64,000 bases of DNA from Chryseobacterium gotjawalense (GCF_030012525.1 NZ_CP124855.1:2294001-2358000); one strand, 5' to 3'. Counted from the stretch's first letter, positions 34,111 through 43,034 are shown. Notes: generated by a model from the letters alone, not told the origin. Numbers and translations are program-made.

Positions 34111-34737
34111 TTACAGTTCGATTTGTTCAGACTGTTTGGGTAAATTCTTTATTTTTTCTATCGGATAGCTGCAATTGTCGTCCAGAGTATTCATTGCATT
34201 AATGATTTGAAAATGAGAATATTCGCTCAGATTTTGCAGGGTAATTTCCGCTTCTTTAATTTTCTTTGACTGGAGTAAGTTTTGTCTCTGAACTCCGTTT
34301 AATAAATAGGTTTTTGGCGTAAACCAGTCTTTCCCTTTTTTAAATAAAAGATTAGAATAAGAAGAATCGGTAATGTGATTGTTTTTTACAATGATAATTT
34401 CCGAGGCTTTCGATAAAATTTTCATTTTTTCGAGTTCTTTCCGGTCCTCAAATTTGAAGGAATAATCACAGGAATTATTTTCAACTAACTTGAAATCGGC
34501 AATTTCAGACATCGCATACGGAATCATCTGTGTTTTGTATTTGCCTGTTAGATCGTAAACGATTTTAAATTTATAGAGACCATCTTCATCATGTTCCAGG
34601 CTTTTATAGATCTCGTCTAAATTGATGGTGACTTCTTTGCCAAAATTAGAAAACGTATCATTGACGCGTTTCTGATGGTGATTTAGTAGGAAAATCTGCT
34701 TGTCTTCTACCTTAATGCTTTCAATGAATTGGGACAT
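34111..34737 (-). CDS. pabC: Class IV aminotransferase, probable 4-amino-4-deoxychorismate lyase
   Basis: PabC converts aminodeoxychorismate to 4-aminobenzoate for folate. The 208-residue product is short for the fold (usually about 270), but it keeps the class IV signature region HITDSSYSNLLF and the downstream LLNGVQRQNLL. Its start overlaps the end of the pabB-like gene by 17 bases, which supports the folate assignment over branched-chain or D-amino-acid transaminases. No pabA is present here; the amidotransferase may be shared with tryptophan synthesis elsewhere. Confidence 0.82.
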   Translation of the reverse strand: MSQFIESIKVEDKQIFLLNHHQKRVNDTFSNFGKEVTINLDEIYKSLEHDEDGLYKFKIVYDLTGKYKTQMIPYAMSEIADFKLVENNSCDYSFKFEDRKELEKMKILSKASEIIIVKNNHITDSSYSNLLFKKGKDWFTPKTYLLNGVQRQNLLQSKKIKEAEITLQNLSEYSHFQIINAMNTLDDNCSYPIEKIKNLPKQSEQIEL

Positions 34738-35698
34738 AAATTTTATTTTTCATTTCTTTGTATTCGTCTGCAAAATTACTCAAATGAGTGATTCCACCAC
34801 CGCTTTTGAAGTAAAGTTTTCCGTTTTCTTTTTCAATGAACCGAATCATCACACAGGAATCCAGGTTTTTACCGTCGAACCAGCCGCAAACGCCTGTGTA
34901 GAAACCTCTTTTGTGATTTTCTGCTTCCAGAATGATGCTTAAAGTTTTCGGTTTTGGCGCCCCGAGAATAGAGCCGGCAGGAAGTAATTTTTTCATGATG
35001 CTTCCTGTTTTGTTTTGAAATTCAGGTTTCAGTTTGCCTGAAATTTCTGAACTCATCGCGTACAAATCTTTATTATTGGTTTGAATGAAATGCATTCGTT
35101 GAAATTCATTCACTTTCACTTCATCAGCAACCATGCTCAGGTCATTCCGGAGTAAATCGACCACGGTATAATGTTCTGCTTTTTCTTTACGGTCGTTTTT
35201 CAAAACTTCAGCTGCATTTTCCGTGGAGGCATCAATTGTTCCTTTCATCGGATGTGTAAAGATTTCATTATCAATTATTTCAACAAAAGTTTCAGGAGAA
35301 AAACAGACGAACTGATCATGGTAAAGAACTTTGTATTTTGCTTTCGACCGATGAAAAATTTCCTCTAAACTGAGGTTGATTTCAATTTCAGTTTTACAGG
35401 TGTAATTGGTGAGATAAGAATTTCCCAATTTGAGATTTTGCAGGACTTTATCAAATCCTTTTTTATAAACCTCTTCACTTTCTGGAAATGATTTTAATTG
35501 AATATTGGTTTTGTTCTCTTGTTGATGAGGTGCGCCTGTATTGTTTTGGAAATCAATAAATAAGCTGTTTTTTTTTAATTCGTTTTCCGTAAAAACCAGA
35601 ACGTTTTCTACTAAAAAATCAACCATAAAAAAGAAGGGAACTTTCTGTTGGGAAAGTTCATCCATTTTATCAAAGTTGGGATGATTGTTTTTTAGCAT
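34721..35698 (-). CDS. pabB: Aminodeoxychorismate synthase component I
   Basis: This is a chorismate-binding enzyme. Motifs seen are LGNSYLTNYTCKTEI, FVCFSPETFVEI, HPMKGTIDAS, HYTVVDLLRNDLS, LPAGSILGAPKPKT and GFYTGVCGWFDG, which cover the whole catalytic core. At 325 residues it lacks the N-terminal tryptophan-binding region of full-length PabB/TrpE, a common short form in Bacteroidota. It is coupled to the pabC-like gene. The promoter box lies only four bases upstream of the ATG, so the mRNA is probably leaderless. Confidence 0.93.
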   Translation of the reverse strand: MLKNNHPNFDKMDELSQQKVPFFFMVDFLVENVLVFTENELKKNSLFIDFQNNTGAPHQQENKTNIQLKSFPESEEVYKKGFDKVLQNLKLGNSYLTNYTCKTEIEINLSLEEIFHRSKAKYKVLYHDQFVCFSPETFVEIIDNEIFTHPMKGTIDASTENAAEVLKNDRKEKAEHYTVVDLLRNDLSMVADEVKVNEFQRMHFIQTNNKDLYAMSSEISGKLKPEFQNKTGSIMKKLLPAGSILGAPKPKTLSIILEAENHKRGFYTGVCGWFDGKNLDSCVMIRFIEKENGKLYFKSGGGITHLSNFADEYKEMKNKIYVPIH

Positions 35699-35702
35699 TG
35701 GG

Positions 35703-35710
35703 CAAAAATA
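35703..35710 (-). promoter_or_regulatory. -7 promoter box for pabB-pabC, leaderless spacing
   Basis: Read on the minus strand the box is TATTTTTG, with four bases between it and the pabB ATG. Confidence 0.6.
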
Positions 35711-35742
35711 CTCTTTTTAGGAGTTAATCTTTAGGTTTTGCT

Positions 35743-35750
35743 TATTTTTG
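35743..35750 (+). promoter_or_regulatory. -7 promoter box for the first membrane protein, leaderless spacing
   Basis: TATTTTTG lies four bases before the ATG at 35755, mirroring the pabB box on the other strand. Confidence 0.6.
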
Positions 35751-35754
35751 CAGC

Positions 35755-36477
35755 ATGGAAAATAATTACCCTCAAAAGGTCAGCATACAGAAGATTTTAA
35801 AAACGGCATTTACGTACTGGAACAGCACTTTGTTTTACCAATTGTCGTTTAGCTTGCTGTACTTTTCACTGTTTTTTCTAGGATATTTTTATCTGTTCAG
35901 ATATTTCGGATTGTGGGATGAGGTAAGCCAATACAGTGAATTGATGAAAACCGATTTCCCAGCGTTTAATAAAAAGATGGAAGATATTGCAAAGTTACCG
36001 CAAACTCAAGGTTTTCTATTAGGAATTTTCTTTCTTTTTGCTTTGTTAAATCCTTTAAATGTCGGGTTTTATAAAATTTACAGAAAAATAGATCTGAAGG
36101 AAAAAGTAGGTTTGAATGATTTATTCGCAGGTTATCTGGGTTTTGATTTCTTCAAGTTTTTCGGATTTTACCTTTTTTGGATGATTGTCTTTTCATACGC
36201 GAACTCATTATTAATCCTTGGACTTGTCTGGATTATTCTTACTCTTTTCTCAATTCCGCTGATGTTTTTTATGAATGTAAATACCATTGAAGGAATTAAG
36301 TTAACCTTCAAAGGATTAAAGCAGGACTTCACAACAATTCTCATTTCGGTGATAATTGCCGTATTATTCAGCATATCCGGAATATTGCTGTTCGGATTTG
36401 GGTTTTTGCTCACCTTTCCTTTTTGGCATGCGATGATATATACTTTATATCAGCAGTTTTTTAAAGAAAATGAGTAG
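35755..36477 (+). CDS. Polytopic membrane protein, first of a tandem pair
   Basis: The function is unknown. The 240-residue protein has about five or six hydrophobic segments. It shares its layout with the next gene: a small loop before GLNDLFAGY, a central hydrophobic pair, then the segment EGIKLTFKGLKQDF and a final ISGILLFGFGFLLTFPF. Families of this shape have been mislabelled carotenoid oxygenases in databases (from memory); nothing here supports an enzyme of that kind. Confidence 0.7.
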   Translation: MENNYPQKVSIQKILKTAFTYWNSTLFYQLSFSLLYFSLFFLGYFYLFRYFGLWDEVSQYSELMKTDFPAFNKKMEDIAKLPQTQGFLLGIFFLFALLNPLNVGFYKIYRKIDLKEKVGLNDLFAGYLGFDFFKFFGFYLFWMIVFSYANSLLILGLVWIILTLFSIPLMFFMNVNTIEGIKLTFKGLKQDFTTILISVIIAVLFSISGILLFGFGFLLTFPFWHAMIYTLYQQFFKENE

Positions 36478-36516
36478 AATATTTTGCTAAATTTTGACCA
36501 TATAAATTTTTAATGA

Positions 36517-36524
36517 TAAATTTG
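36517..36524 (+). promoter_or_regulatory. -7 promoter box for the second membrane protein
   Basis: TAAATTTG overlaps the upstream in-frame ATG at 36513, so the ATG at 36546 is the likely start. Confidence 0.6.
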
Positions 36525-36545
36525 AGAACATTAAAAATAAAAACT

Positions 36546-37277
36546 ATGGATACTTTTGACGAATTTGATCAACCAACCGGACCCGAAAAATCGGCGGGAG
36601 CGATTATTTCCCATGCCTTTGAAATGTATAAAGGCGTATTTCTTTATGCAATTGCAGCGGTTCTGATTTCGTTTGCCGTTTCACTTCTGGTGCAGCCAGT
36701 TTCAGGCTTTAACTCCACAGATATGATGGAAGAAATAAAATCTTCGGGAGGTGGTTTTCCAAATTTATGGTCGATACCAAGATTTGGAATTTATTCTGGC
36801 CTTTCAGGTTTGGTAAGTTTGCTTTCTACACCGCTGTATGTAGGACTTATTTACATTACCAATAAATACAATCTGCAGGAATCAATAAGCTTCTCTGATT
36901 TGTTTATCGGATTCAGACAAAATTTTTTAAATATTATTTTATATTCTTTGATAACCAGCATTTTGATGTTCATTTCAGCGATGATGTGTTTCTTGCCGGT
37001 ATTTTTTATCCTGCCTTTTTTTCTGTTAGGTTATCCAATTTTATTATTTGAAAACGCCAGTTTTTCGCAGGCACTGGGCAAGTCATTTTCTATTGCAAAA
37101 GAGAATTACGGAACATTTTTGGGAGCCAGTTTTCTTGGACTCTTAATTAGTGTTGCGGGCATTTTTCTATGTGGAATCGGAATAATTTTCACGTTGCTGT
37201 TTTATCTGGTGGTCATGTATTCCGCTTATTGTGCTTTCTGTGGAAGACCGCGACCAATCGCTCAAAAATTAAATTAA
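36546..37277 (+). CDS. Polytopic membrane protein, second of a tandem pair
   Basis: The function is unknown. The product of 243 residues starts MDTFDEFDQPTGPEKSAGAI and has about six hydrophobic segments. Parts align by eye with the preceding protein: STPLYVGLIYITNKY with NPLNVGFYKIYRKID, SFSDLFIGFRQNF with GLNDLFAGYLGFD, and VAGIFLCGIGIIFTLLF with ISGILLFGFGFLLTFPF. It therefore looks like a diverged duplicate. The longer frame from 36513 is rejected because it runs through the promoter box. Confidence 0.72.
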   Translation: MDTFDEFDQPTGPEKSAGAIISHAFEMYKGVFLYAIAAVLISFAVSLLVQPVSGFNSTDMMEEIKSSGGGFPNLWSIPRFGIYSGLSGLVSLLSTPLYVGLIYITNKYNLQESISFSDLFIGFRQNFLNIILYSLITSILMFISAMMCFLPVFFILPFFLLGYPILLFENASFSQALGKSFSIAKENYGTFLGASFLGLLISVAGIFLCGIGIIFTLLFYLVVMYSAYCAFCGRPRPIAQKLN

Positions 37278-37302
37278 GCTTCGATATTTTAAATAATATC
37301 TG

Positions 37303-37310
37303 TACATTTG
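37303..37310 (+). promoter_or_regulatory. -7 promoter box for the AI-2E family gene
   Basis: TACATTTG directly abuts the hairpin that starts at 37311, so the transcript would begin with that hairpin. Confidence 0.5.
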
Positions 37311-37341
37311 AAAGCAATGGTTTGTAACCGTTGCTTTTTTT
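37311..37341 (+). terminator. Hairpin with T run between promoter box and the AI-2E family gene
   Basis: AAAGCAATGGTT pairs with AACCGTTGCTTT (one mismatch) around a three-base loop and is followed by a T run. It fits a terminator for the upstream membrane gene but also lies at the very start of the next predicted transcript. Confidence 0.75.
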
Positions 37342-37352
37342 AATACCGAATT

Positions 37353-38435
37353 ATGCCAAATAAAAAACATCAAATCAGTGAAGTGAAAATCAAGCAGTTT
37401 TTTTTGCTTGTGTTGATTGTTGTACTTGCGGGCTTGATCTGTTTTCATTTATCCTTATTCTTGCCGTCGCTTCTTGGTGCGATTACACTTTATGTCATTA
37501 CGAGAAAGTATAATGTATATTTACAGGAAAAGTTGAAGTGGAAACCCTGGGTAGCTTCTATGGTTATTATCATGGGGACGCTGTTGGTCCTGATTCTGCC
37601 CATCTATTTTATCGGCGGTTTGCTTATCGAAAAATTGGGGAATGCTTCCGTTTACATGCAGAAATTCAATATTTTCATCGATAAGATTCATGATTTTATT
37701 TATGCTAAAACCAATGTTGATATCCTGAGCAATGAAAATTTAACCAAACTTAAAGATAATGTTGCTAAATTTTCTACTTCCGCGCTAAGCGGGACATTCA
37801 ATACTTTAACGGTGGTCGCTTCAATGTATTTTATCCTGTATTTTATGTTGGAAAAGCCGCTTCTTTTTGAAAAATTATTGAAAAGTTCAGCGCCTTTAAA
37901 GAGAGCAAACGTGAATTTATTGGGTGAGAAAATTCAAAAAATGGTTATGGCTAACGCAATTGGGATTCCGGTTGTCGCGATTGGACAAGGTTTGATCGCC
38001 TTAGTTGGTTATCTGATTTTTGGTGCTCCAAGTGTGATTTTATTATTTGCATTGACTTGTGTGGCTTCTATGCTTCCGATTGTGGGAGCTGCAATTGTCT
38101 ATATACCGGTTTGTATTTTCATGATTGCCGAAGGCAATGTAGGCCCGGGTTTAGGATTGGCGGTGTACTGTTTGGTCATTGTCGGATTAACTGATAATTT
38201 GCTGAGATTTACATTATTAAAGAAGCTTGAAAATATTCATCCGCTTAATACCGTATTTGGAATTATTATGGGAATCAATCTTTTTGGTTTTATGGGCTTG
38301 ATTTTCGGGCCGATCTTAATTTCAATTACCATTTTATTAATCCAGGTTTACCGCGATGAGTTTTCAGAAAACGACCGCGAGATTATCATGCCTGAACCCA
38401 AAGAAATTGAAAAGAAAATCGATTTAAATATTTAA
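37353..38435 (+). CDS. AI-2E family transporter (PerM/YdiK-like permease)
   Basis: The product is a 360-residue inner-membrane protein with about seven or eight hydrophobic segments and the family's late segment GLTDNLLRFTLLKKLENIHPL, followed by GFMGLIFGPILIS. The family name comes from one proposed autoinducer exporter; most members have other or unknown roles, including Na+/H+ exchange. The N-terminal transmembrane pair and the long periplasmic region (about residues 95-150) fit the family. The downstream DUF3820 gene is 22 bases away. Confidence 0.9.
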   Translation: MPNKKHQISEVKIKQFFLLVLIVVLAGLICFHLSLFLPSLLGAITLYVITRKYNVYLQEKLKWKPWVASMVIIMGTLLVLILPIYFIGGLLIEKLGNASVYMQKFNIFIDKIHDFIYAKTNVDILSNENLTKLKDNVAKFSTSALSGTFNTLTVVASMYFILYFMLEKPLLFEKLLKSSAPLKRANVNLLGEKIQKMVMANAIGIPVVAIGQGLIALVGYLIFGAPSVILLFALTCVASMLPIVGAAIVYIPVCIFMIAEGNVGPGLGLAVYCLVIVGLTDNLLRFTLLKKLENIHPLNTVFGIIMGINLFGFMGLIFGPILISITILLIQVYRDEFSENDREIIMPEPKEIEKKIDLNI

Positions 38436-38457
38436 TAAATCTTTCTAAAATAAGATT

Positions 38458-38721
38458 ATGATTCCTGAACTCCGCCCCGAAATATTACAAGAAATCTGTA
38501 AAACCGAAATGCCTTTTGGAAAACATAAGGGAGTTCTGTTGGTAGATTTACCCATCAATTATTTAGAATGGTTTCAACGTCAGGGAATGCCACCCGGAAA
38601 GTTAGGAATGCAACTTTCAACCATTTACGAAATAAAAATGAATGGCCTGATGGATTTGCTAACGCCGTTGCGGGGTAAGCTTCCGCAAGCACCCACCAAG
38701 AAGAAAGTGTATAAATTCTAG
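38458..38721 (+). CDS. DUF3820 family protein
   Basis: This 87-residue protein of unknown function has the family pattern MPFGKHKGVLLVDLPINYLEW, which resembles the nucleic-acid-associated small domain seen beside exonucleases. It ends in a basic tail (PTKKKVYKF). The stop lies four bases from the convergent antiporter gene, with no terminator between. It is likely co-transcribed with the permease upstream. Confidence 0.82.
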   Translation: MIPELRPEILQEICKTEMPFGKHKGVLLVDLPINYLEWFQRQGMPPGKLGMQLSTIYEIKMNGLMDLLTPLRGKLPQAPTKKKVYKF

Positions 38722-38725
38722 CTTC

Positions 38726-40855
38726 CTATTTAAATAATTTTCCAACAATTTTCCCTATTTCTACGAAATCATTGGCATTACCGATATCCCGCGTGTCTTT
38801 TCGATATTCTATTTCATCCTCATGAGCCGGGAATATCAGCAGGAAATTCCGTTTGCGGAAATAAGTATTCAGGTAATCCGGAACCAGCTGCATTTCGGGT
38901 TGGTAAGAAACCATCGTGCGGTGTGCCATAAATAATATGAGAGCGTCATCGTCCTTCATTTTATTAAAGAGTTTCGGCAACTCATTCCAGTCATTGAAAA
39001 TAATAAAACTGGCATCGATATTTACTTTCTTTTTAATTTTCTCGAGCATCGCAATGGTTGCATCGTTTCCGTAAAATTCTATTTTGGAACCGGAATTTCG
39101 CGCCAGATTCCAAACCTTTAATAATGAATGAAAAAAATGGGGTTCCTTTACCGCATTTTCCGGAAATATAACCAGATATTTCTGAACGGTCGATGCAGGT
39201 TGTGTGGCCTGATAAATTAGAATATTGGTGGCATTGTTATTTAGGTATCCACTGTATAAGTTATAAATAAAACCCGGCGAGAACCCTTTTTCTTCATCGA
39301 TGCCGATCATTAAATCGGTGATCGAATATTCTTTAATCACATTGTTGGTTCCATCAATAACATCAGTGTCATAACGTGTTATGGGCGTTATTTTCACATC
39401 TGCAGAAGCACCGGTTTCGACCGTTTGGTTTAATAAAGTTTCCGCGTTTTTCTTCGAAGAGTCATTTTTTTCTTCATTGATAATATTTAAAGCGAATAGA
39501 TTTGCGGCCGTTTTTTTGGATTTAATCAACAGGGCAAGATTGGTCATCGGATCTACGGTATTGATATGATTTACCGCCAGTAAGATGTTTTCTGTTTCGG
39601 GATTGCTGTCTGAAATGGTGTTTTCGTTATCGGCTTTTACCAACTCTTCCGCGTGTTTCTGGGTTACGAAAGAGGAAATCGTACAGGAAATCAAGATGAG
39701 AAGAATACTTCCGTTGAGAACGCTTTCATCGAGTAATCTGATGGGTTCGCCTAAATCTGTTTCACCGATGATGATATTATAACCGACTGTTACTGTAGCT
39801 AAAGTAGCCGCCGCGGAAGCTGAACTTAGTCCGAAAATAATTCCACCTTCAGGTTTGGTAAAGGAGAAGGTTTTTTGAGTTGCAATGGAGGCCAGATACT
39901 TCCCGCCAATGGAGATGGTAATCATTAGCAGGGCGACTTTGATCGTTTCCAGGTCTTTGAAAAAGACGGTGACATCAATCAACATTCCTACGCTTATTAG
40001 AAAGAAAGGAATGAAAATCGCATTTCCGACAAATTCGACGCGGTTCATTAATGAAGAGGAATGAGGAATCAGTTTGTTGAGTGCCAGTCCCGCCAGAAAC
40101 GCGCCAATAATCGCTTCAATCCCCGCCAGCTCTGCCAGAAGTGCTGCGAAGTAAATCATGACCAATACGAAGATGTATTGTGATATTTTGTCGCTTACTT
40201 TTTTGAAAAACCACCGGCCAATCATTGGAAATCCTATTAAAACAATCAGTGCAAAAATGATGATACCCACAGAAAGTTTGGTCCAGAATGCGGCGTTTAC
40301 TTCTCCGGTTGTCATTCCCACTACAATTGCTAAAACCAAAAGGGCAAGAATATCTGTAATTACGGTTCCTCCAACGGTAATATTCACTGCCCGGTTTTTA
40401 ACAATTCCCAGTTTGCTGACCAAGGGATACGAAATAAGCGTGTGAGAAGAAAATATACTGGCAAACAGAAAGGAAGTGAGCCAGTTATATTCCATAATAA
40501 AATGTGCCGCGGCGATTCCGATGATAAAAGGGATGATAAATGTATAAGCACCAAAACCCATGCTTTTGTATTTGTTTTTTTTAAACTCTGCCAAATCAAT
40601 TTCCAGTCCGGCGAGAAACATAATGTACAGTAATCCGGTGGTTCCTGTGACCACAATGCTGCTGTCCCGCGTGAGGATATTAAAACCATTCGGGCCCACA
40701 ACTGCTCCTGCGATGATCAGTCCCAGAAGGTGAGGGACTTTGATTTTATTCAGTAAAAGAGGGGCCGAAAGAATGATGATTAAAACGACCAAAAACTTAA
40801 GAACCGGATCTTCTAACGGAAGATCGAATTGAGACACTTTTAAGAGAGTGAGCAT
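38726..40855 (-). CDS. Cation:proton antiporter (CPA2/Kef type) with C-terminal UspA-like domain
   Basis: The 709-residue product has an N-terminal exchanger domain of about 12-13 membrane segments (to about residue 400). It contains the motif LLGLIIAGAVVGPNGF and the central IEAIIGAFLAGLAL. The soluble C-terminal 300 residues resemble two universal-stress-protein-like halves rather than a TrkA-N/RCK domain. It is expected to exchange Na+ or K+ for H+ at the inner membrane. It precedes nothing on its strand; the lipoprotein gene lies four bases upstream, so they are probably co-transcribed. Confidence 0.9.
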   Translation of the reverse strand: MLTLLKVSQFDLPLEDPVLKFLVVLIIILSAPLLLNKIKVPHLLGLIIAGAVVGPNGFNILTRDSSIVVTGTTGLLYIMFLAGLEIDLAEFKKNKYKSMGFGAYTFIIPFIIGIAAAHFIMEYNWLTSFLFASIFSSHTLISYPLVSKLGIVKNRAVNITVGGTVITDILALLVLAIVVGMTTGEVNAAFWTKLSVGIIIFALIVLIGFPMIGRWFFKKVSDKISQYIFVLVMIYFAALLAELAGIEAIIGAFLAGLALNKLIPHSSSLMNRVEFVGNAIFIPFFLISVGMLIDVTVFFKDLETIKVALLMITISIGGKYLASIATQKTFSFTKPEGGIIFGLSSASAAATLATVTVGYNIIIGETDLGEPIRLLDESVLNGSILLILISCTISSFVTQKHAEELVKADNENTISDSNPETENILLAVNHINTVDPMTNLALLIKSKKTAANLFALNIINEEKNDSSKKNAETLLNQTVETGASADVKITPITRYDTDVIDGTNNVIKEYSITDLMIGIDEEKGFSPGFIYNLYSGYLNNNATNILIYQATQPASTVQKYLVIFPENAVKEPHFFHSLLKVWNLARNSGSKIEFYGNDATIAMLEKIKKKVNIDASFIIFNDWNELPKLFNKMKDDDALILFMAHRTMVSYQPEMQLVPDYLNTYFRKRNFLLIFPAHEDEIEYRKDTRDIGNANDFVEIGKIVGKLFK

Positions 40856-40858
40856 ATT

Positions 40859-41410
40859 TTAGTTTTTGATTTTTTCTAATTCTACGGAGAATTTCGAAGT
40901 GCAGTTATTACCGGTAAATTCACGGCTGCCTTTTATTCTGCCCGTCGTTTGACTGGAAAGCTGCAAAGTGATGACAGACTGGCTGGTGGACGCAGAATTG
41001 TTTTCTGAAGTTAATTTTAATTCGGAGCCATTGTATTTTCCGGTATATATTTTTTCACCGCCGCTTTTATTCGTAATTTTCAAATGTTCTGCGGTAAATT
41101 CCCAAAGGTCATTTCTTAGGTCTCCGATGACGTGTTCGGAGCAGTTAGACTCGGTGCAAATCATTTTGCCGTTCCACTTTCCGATGATATTTTCGGGAAT
41201 TTTTACTGGAATTATAGTGTCAGTTGGGAGGCGTTCCAAACTGTCGCGCATCATTTTCAAAGCTTCATAATCCTGTTCTTTCTCAGCAAATTTCTCCTCT
41301 TTGACAAGAAGGGCTGCTTCCCGCTCTTTTAACTGGTTTTCCTGTTCGGGATTATTACAGGAAGTCAGCATTAAAGTGAACGTTAACAAAAATAATATAA
41401 GGGATTTCAT
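40859..41410 (-). CDS. Predicted lipoprotein with coiled-coil N-terminal region
   Basis: I do not recognise the family. The 183-residue product has a lipoprotein signal (MKSLILFLLTFTLMLTSC, Cys 18), then a charged helical stretch (EREAALLVKEEKFAEKEQDY) suited to a coiled coil, and a beta-rich C-terminal domain containing IGKWNGKMICTESNC and GRIKGSREF. Two further cysteines in MICTESNC may form a disulfide. It precedes the antiporter gene by four bases. Confidence 0.75.
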   Translation of the reverse strand: MKSLILFLLTFTLMLTSCNNPEQENQLKEREAALLVKEEKFAEKEQDYEALKMMRDSLERLPTDTIIPVKIPENIIGKWNGKMICTESNCSEHVIGDLRNDLWEFTAEHLKITNKSGGEKIYTGKYNGSELKLTSENNSASTSQSVITLQLSSQTTGRIKGSREFTGNNCTSKFSVELEKIKN

Positions 41411-41416
41411 TTAGAA

Positions 41417-41424
41417 CAAATTTA
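41417..41424 (-). promoter_or_regulatory. -7 promoter box for the lipoprotein-antiporter pair
   Basis: Read on the minus strand the box is TAAATTTG, six bases before the lipoprotein ATG. Confidence 0.55.
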
Positions 41425-41443
41425 TGATTGACTTTAAAAGTAT

Positions 41444-41476
41444 AAAAAAAATCCCGAAATTAAAAATTCCGGGATG
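41444..41476 (-). terminator. Terminator of psd
   Basis: ATCCCG-AATT pairs with AATT-CGGGAT (one mismatch); on the minus strand it is followed by an eight-base T run, about 25 bases past the psd stop. Confidence 0.85.
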
Positions 41477-41500
41477 GTAGGTGGTGTCTTTTCTGGAGAA

Positions 41501-42154
41501 TTATTCTTTCATTTTTGCGATAACATCAATTCCTCCTTTTGTTTTATCGCCGATTTTACAGTTGATTTCTGTATCGATTGGCAAGAAGATATCCATTCGG
41601 GAACCGAACTTGATGAAACCGAACTCGTGGCCTGCTTTTGCCTGATCCCCTTCATTACAATAAAATACAATCCGTCTTGCCACATAACCTGCAATCTGGC
41701 GGAAAACCACGGTATGATCGGTTAAGCTTTTTATGGCTATGGTTGTTCTTTCGTTTTCTGTGGAGGATTTTTCATGCCAGGCGACTAAGTACTTTCCGGG
41801 ATGGTATTTCTTATAAATGACCTCGCCAGAAACGGGGTAGCGGCAAATATGAACATTCAAAGGTGACATAAAAATCGAGATCTGGATGGCTTTTCCTTTG
41901 ATGAATTCATCTTCATCTACTTCCTTGATCATCACAACTTTTCCGTCTACCGGAGCGATTACATTTTCTTTATGATTCAGGATATCCCGATGTGGAACGC
42001 GGAAAAACCAAAAGATCAATCCGTAAATAATCAGCAAAGGAATGATGATGGCCAAACTCCATATCTCTAAGAAATAAATGGACAGTAAACCAATAACTGC
42101 AAAAAGTAGACTCGCTACGATTATGGTTCCTTTGGATTCTTTGTGTAGTTTCAT
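41501..42154 (-). CDS. psd: Phosphatidylserine decarboxylase, short family
   Basis: The enzyme makes phosphatidylethanolamine from phosphatidylserine. The 217-residue product has two N-terminal membrane segments (about residues 10-50), then the catalytic region with VIAPVDGKVVMI, MSPLNVHICRYP, and the self-cleavage site FGSRMDIFLP, where the Ser becomes the pyruvoyl group. It is the compact archaetidylserine-decarboxylase-like form common in Bacteroidota. It starts one base after the cdsA stop, so the two form a lipid-synthesis operon. Confidence 0.94.
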   Translation of the reverse strand: MKLHKESKGTIIVASLLFAVIGLLSIYFLEIWSLAIIIPLLIIYGLIFWFFRVPHRDILNHKENVIAPVDGKVVMIKEVDEDEFIKGKAIQISIFMSPLNVHICRYPVSGEVIYKKYHPGKYLVAWHEKSSTENERTTIAIKSLTDHTVVFRQIAGYVARRIVFYCNEGDQAKAGHEFGFIKFGSRMDIFLPIDTEINCKIGDKTKGGIDVIAKMKE

Positions 42155-42155
42155 G

Positions 42156-43034
42156 TTATATTAATTTTTCTAAAATAAAGTACAAATATACGACAGGTAC
42201 GCAGATAATAAAACTGTCTAACCGGTCTAAAATACCGCCGTGCCCCGGAATTACATTTCCCGAATCCTTCACGCCGAAAGTGCGCTTTAATTGGCTTTCA
42301 ACCAAATCGCCTAAAGGACCAAAAACGGAAACTAAAAATCCGACGATGATATAATTCCCTCTTAAATCAGGGTAGTTCAATTCAATAAAATAGCCAAGAA
42401 TGATGGTGAAGAAAACGCCGCCAGCAAATCCTTCCCAGGTTTTTTTCGGTGAAATTTTTGGAGCCATTTTATGTTTTCCCAAAAATTTTCCTGTGAAATA
42501 GGCAAATGAGTCACTGCTCCAAATTAAGACGAACAGGAAAAACACTTCTAAAGTAAAGGTCTGTTCTACGGTAGAAAATTTGGGTAACCCTAGCGCGAAC
42601 CCGAACGGAAGTGCAGTGTAGATAACGGTAAAAATAAGTTTCCCGCTGTCATAATAAAGTTCTTTAGGAAAACGAAATAAGGTGACAACCGCAATAATTA
42701 TAAGTACGATGGCCAAAATTTCAGATAAATTAAAATTGAAATAAAAGCCGTGATTGAAATATCTTTTTGAAAATAACTGATAAAATACAAAAAGAATCAG
42801 TGGAAAAACTACCCATTTCTCCCAGCCTTTCGGATCGAATTTCATCATCCTCACGCATTCCCATGCGCCCATGAATAGGAAAAAAGTGATTAAACCGTAA
42901 TAAAGATTCTGTTGCTGAACAAGACCCGGCGAGAAACCATTAATGAATTCTGCACCCAGCGAGGTGGTACAGAGAACAACGACCAAGCCGTATAAAAGGC
43001 CACCGAAAAGTCGCAGCACTAAATTTTTATCCAA
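42156..43034 (-). CDS. cdsA: Phosphatidate cytidylyltransferase
   Basis: CdsA makes CDP-diacylglycerol, the precursor of all phospholipid head groups. The 292-residue polytopic protein has about eight membrane segments, SDSFAYFTGKFLGKHKMAPKI and SPKKTWEGFAGG in the middle. The family signature is FGVKDSGNVIPGHGGILDRL near the C-terminus. It is followed by psd and preceded by the LUD-domain gene, 61 bases away. Confidence 0.95.
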   Translation of the reverse strand: MDKNLVLRLFGGLLYGLVVVLCTTSLGAEFINGFSPGLVQQQNLYYGLITFFLFMGAWECVRMMKFDPKGWEKWVVFPLILFVFYQLFSKRYFNHGFYFNFNLSEILAIVLIIIAVVTLFRFPKELYYDSGKLIFTVIYTALPFGFALGLPKFSTVEQTFTLEVFFLFVLIWSSDSFAYFTGKFLGKHKMAPKISPKKTWEGFAGGVFFTIILGYFIELNYPDLRGNYIIVGFLVSVFGPLGDLVESQLKRTFGVKDSGNVIPGHGGILDRLDSFIICVPVVYLYFILEKLI

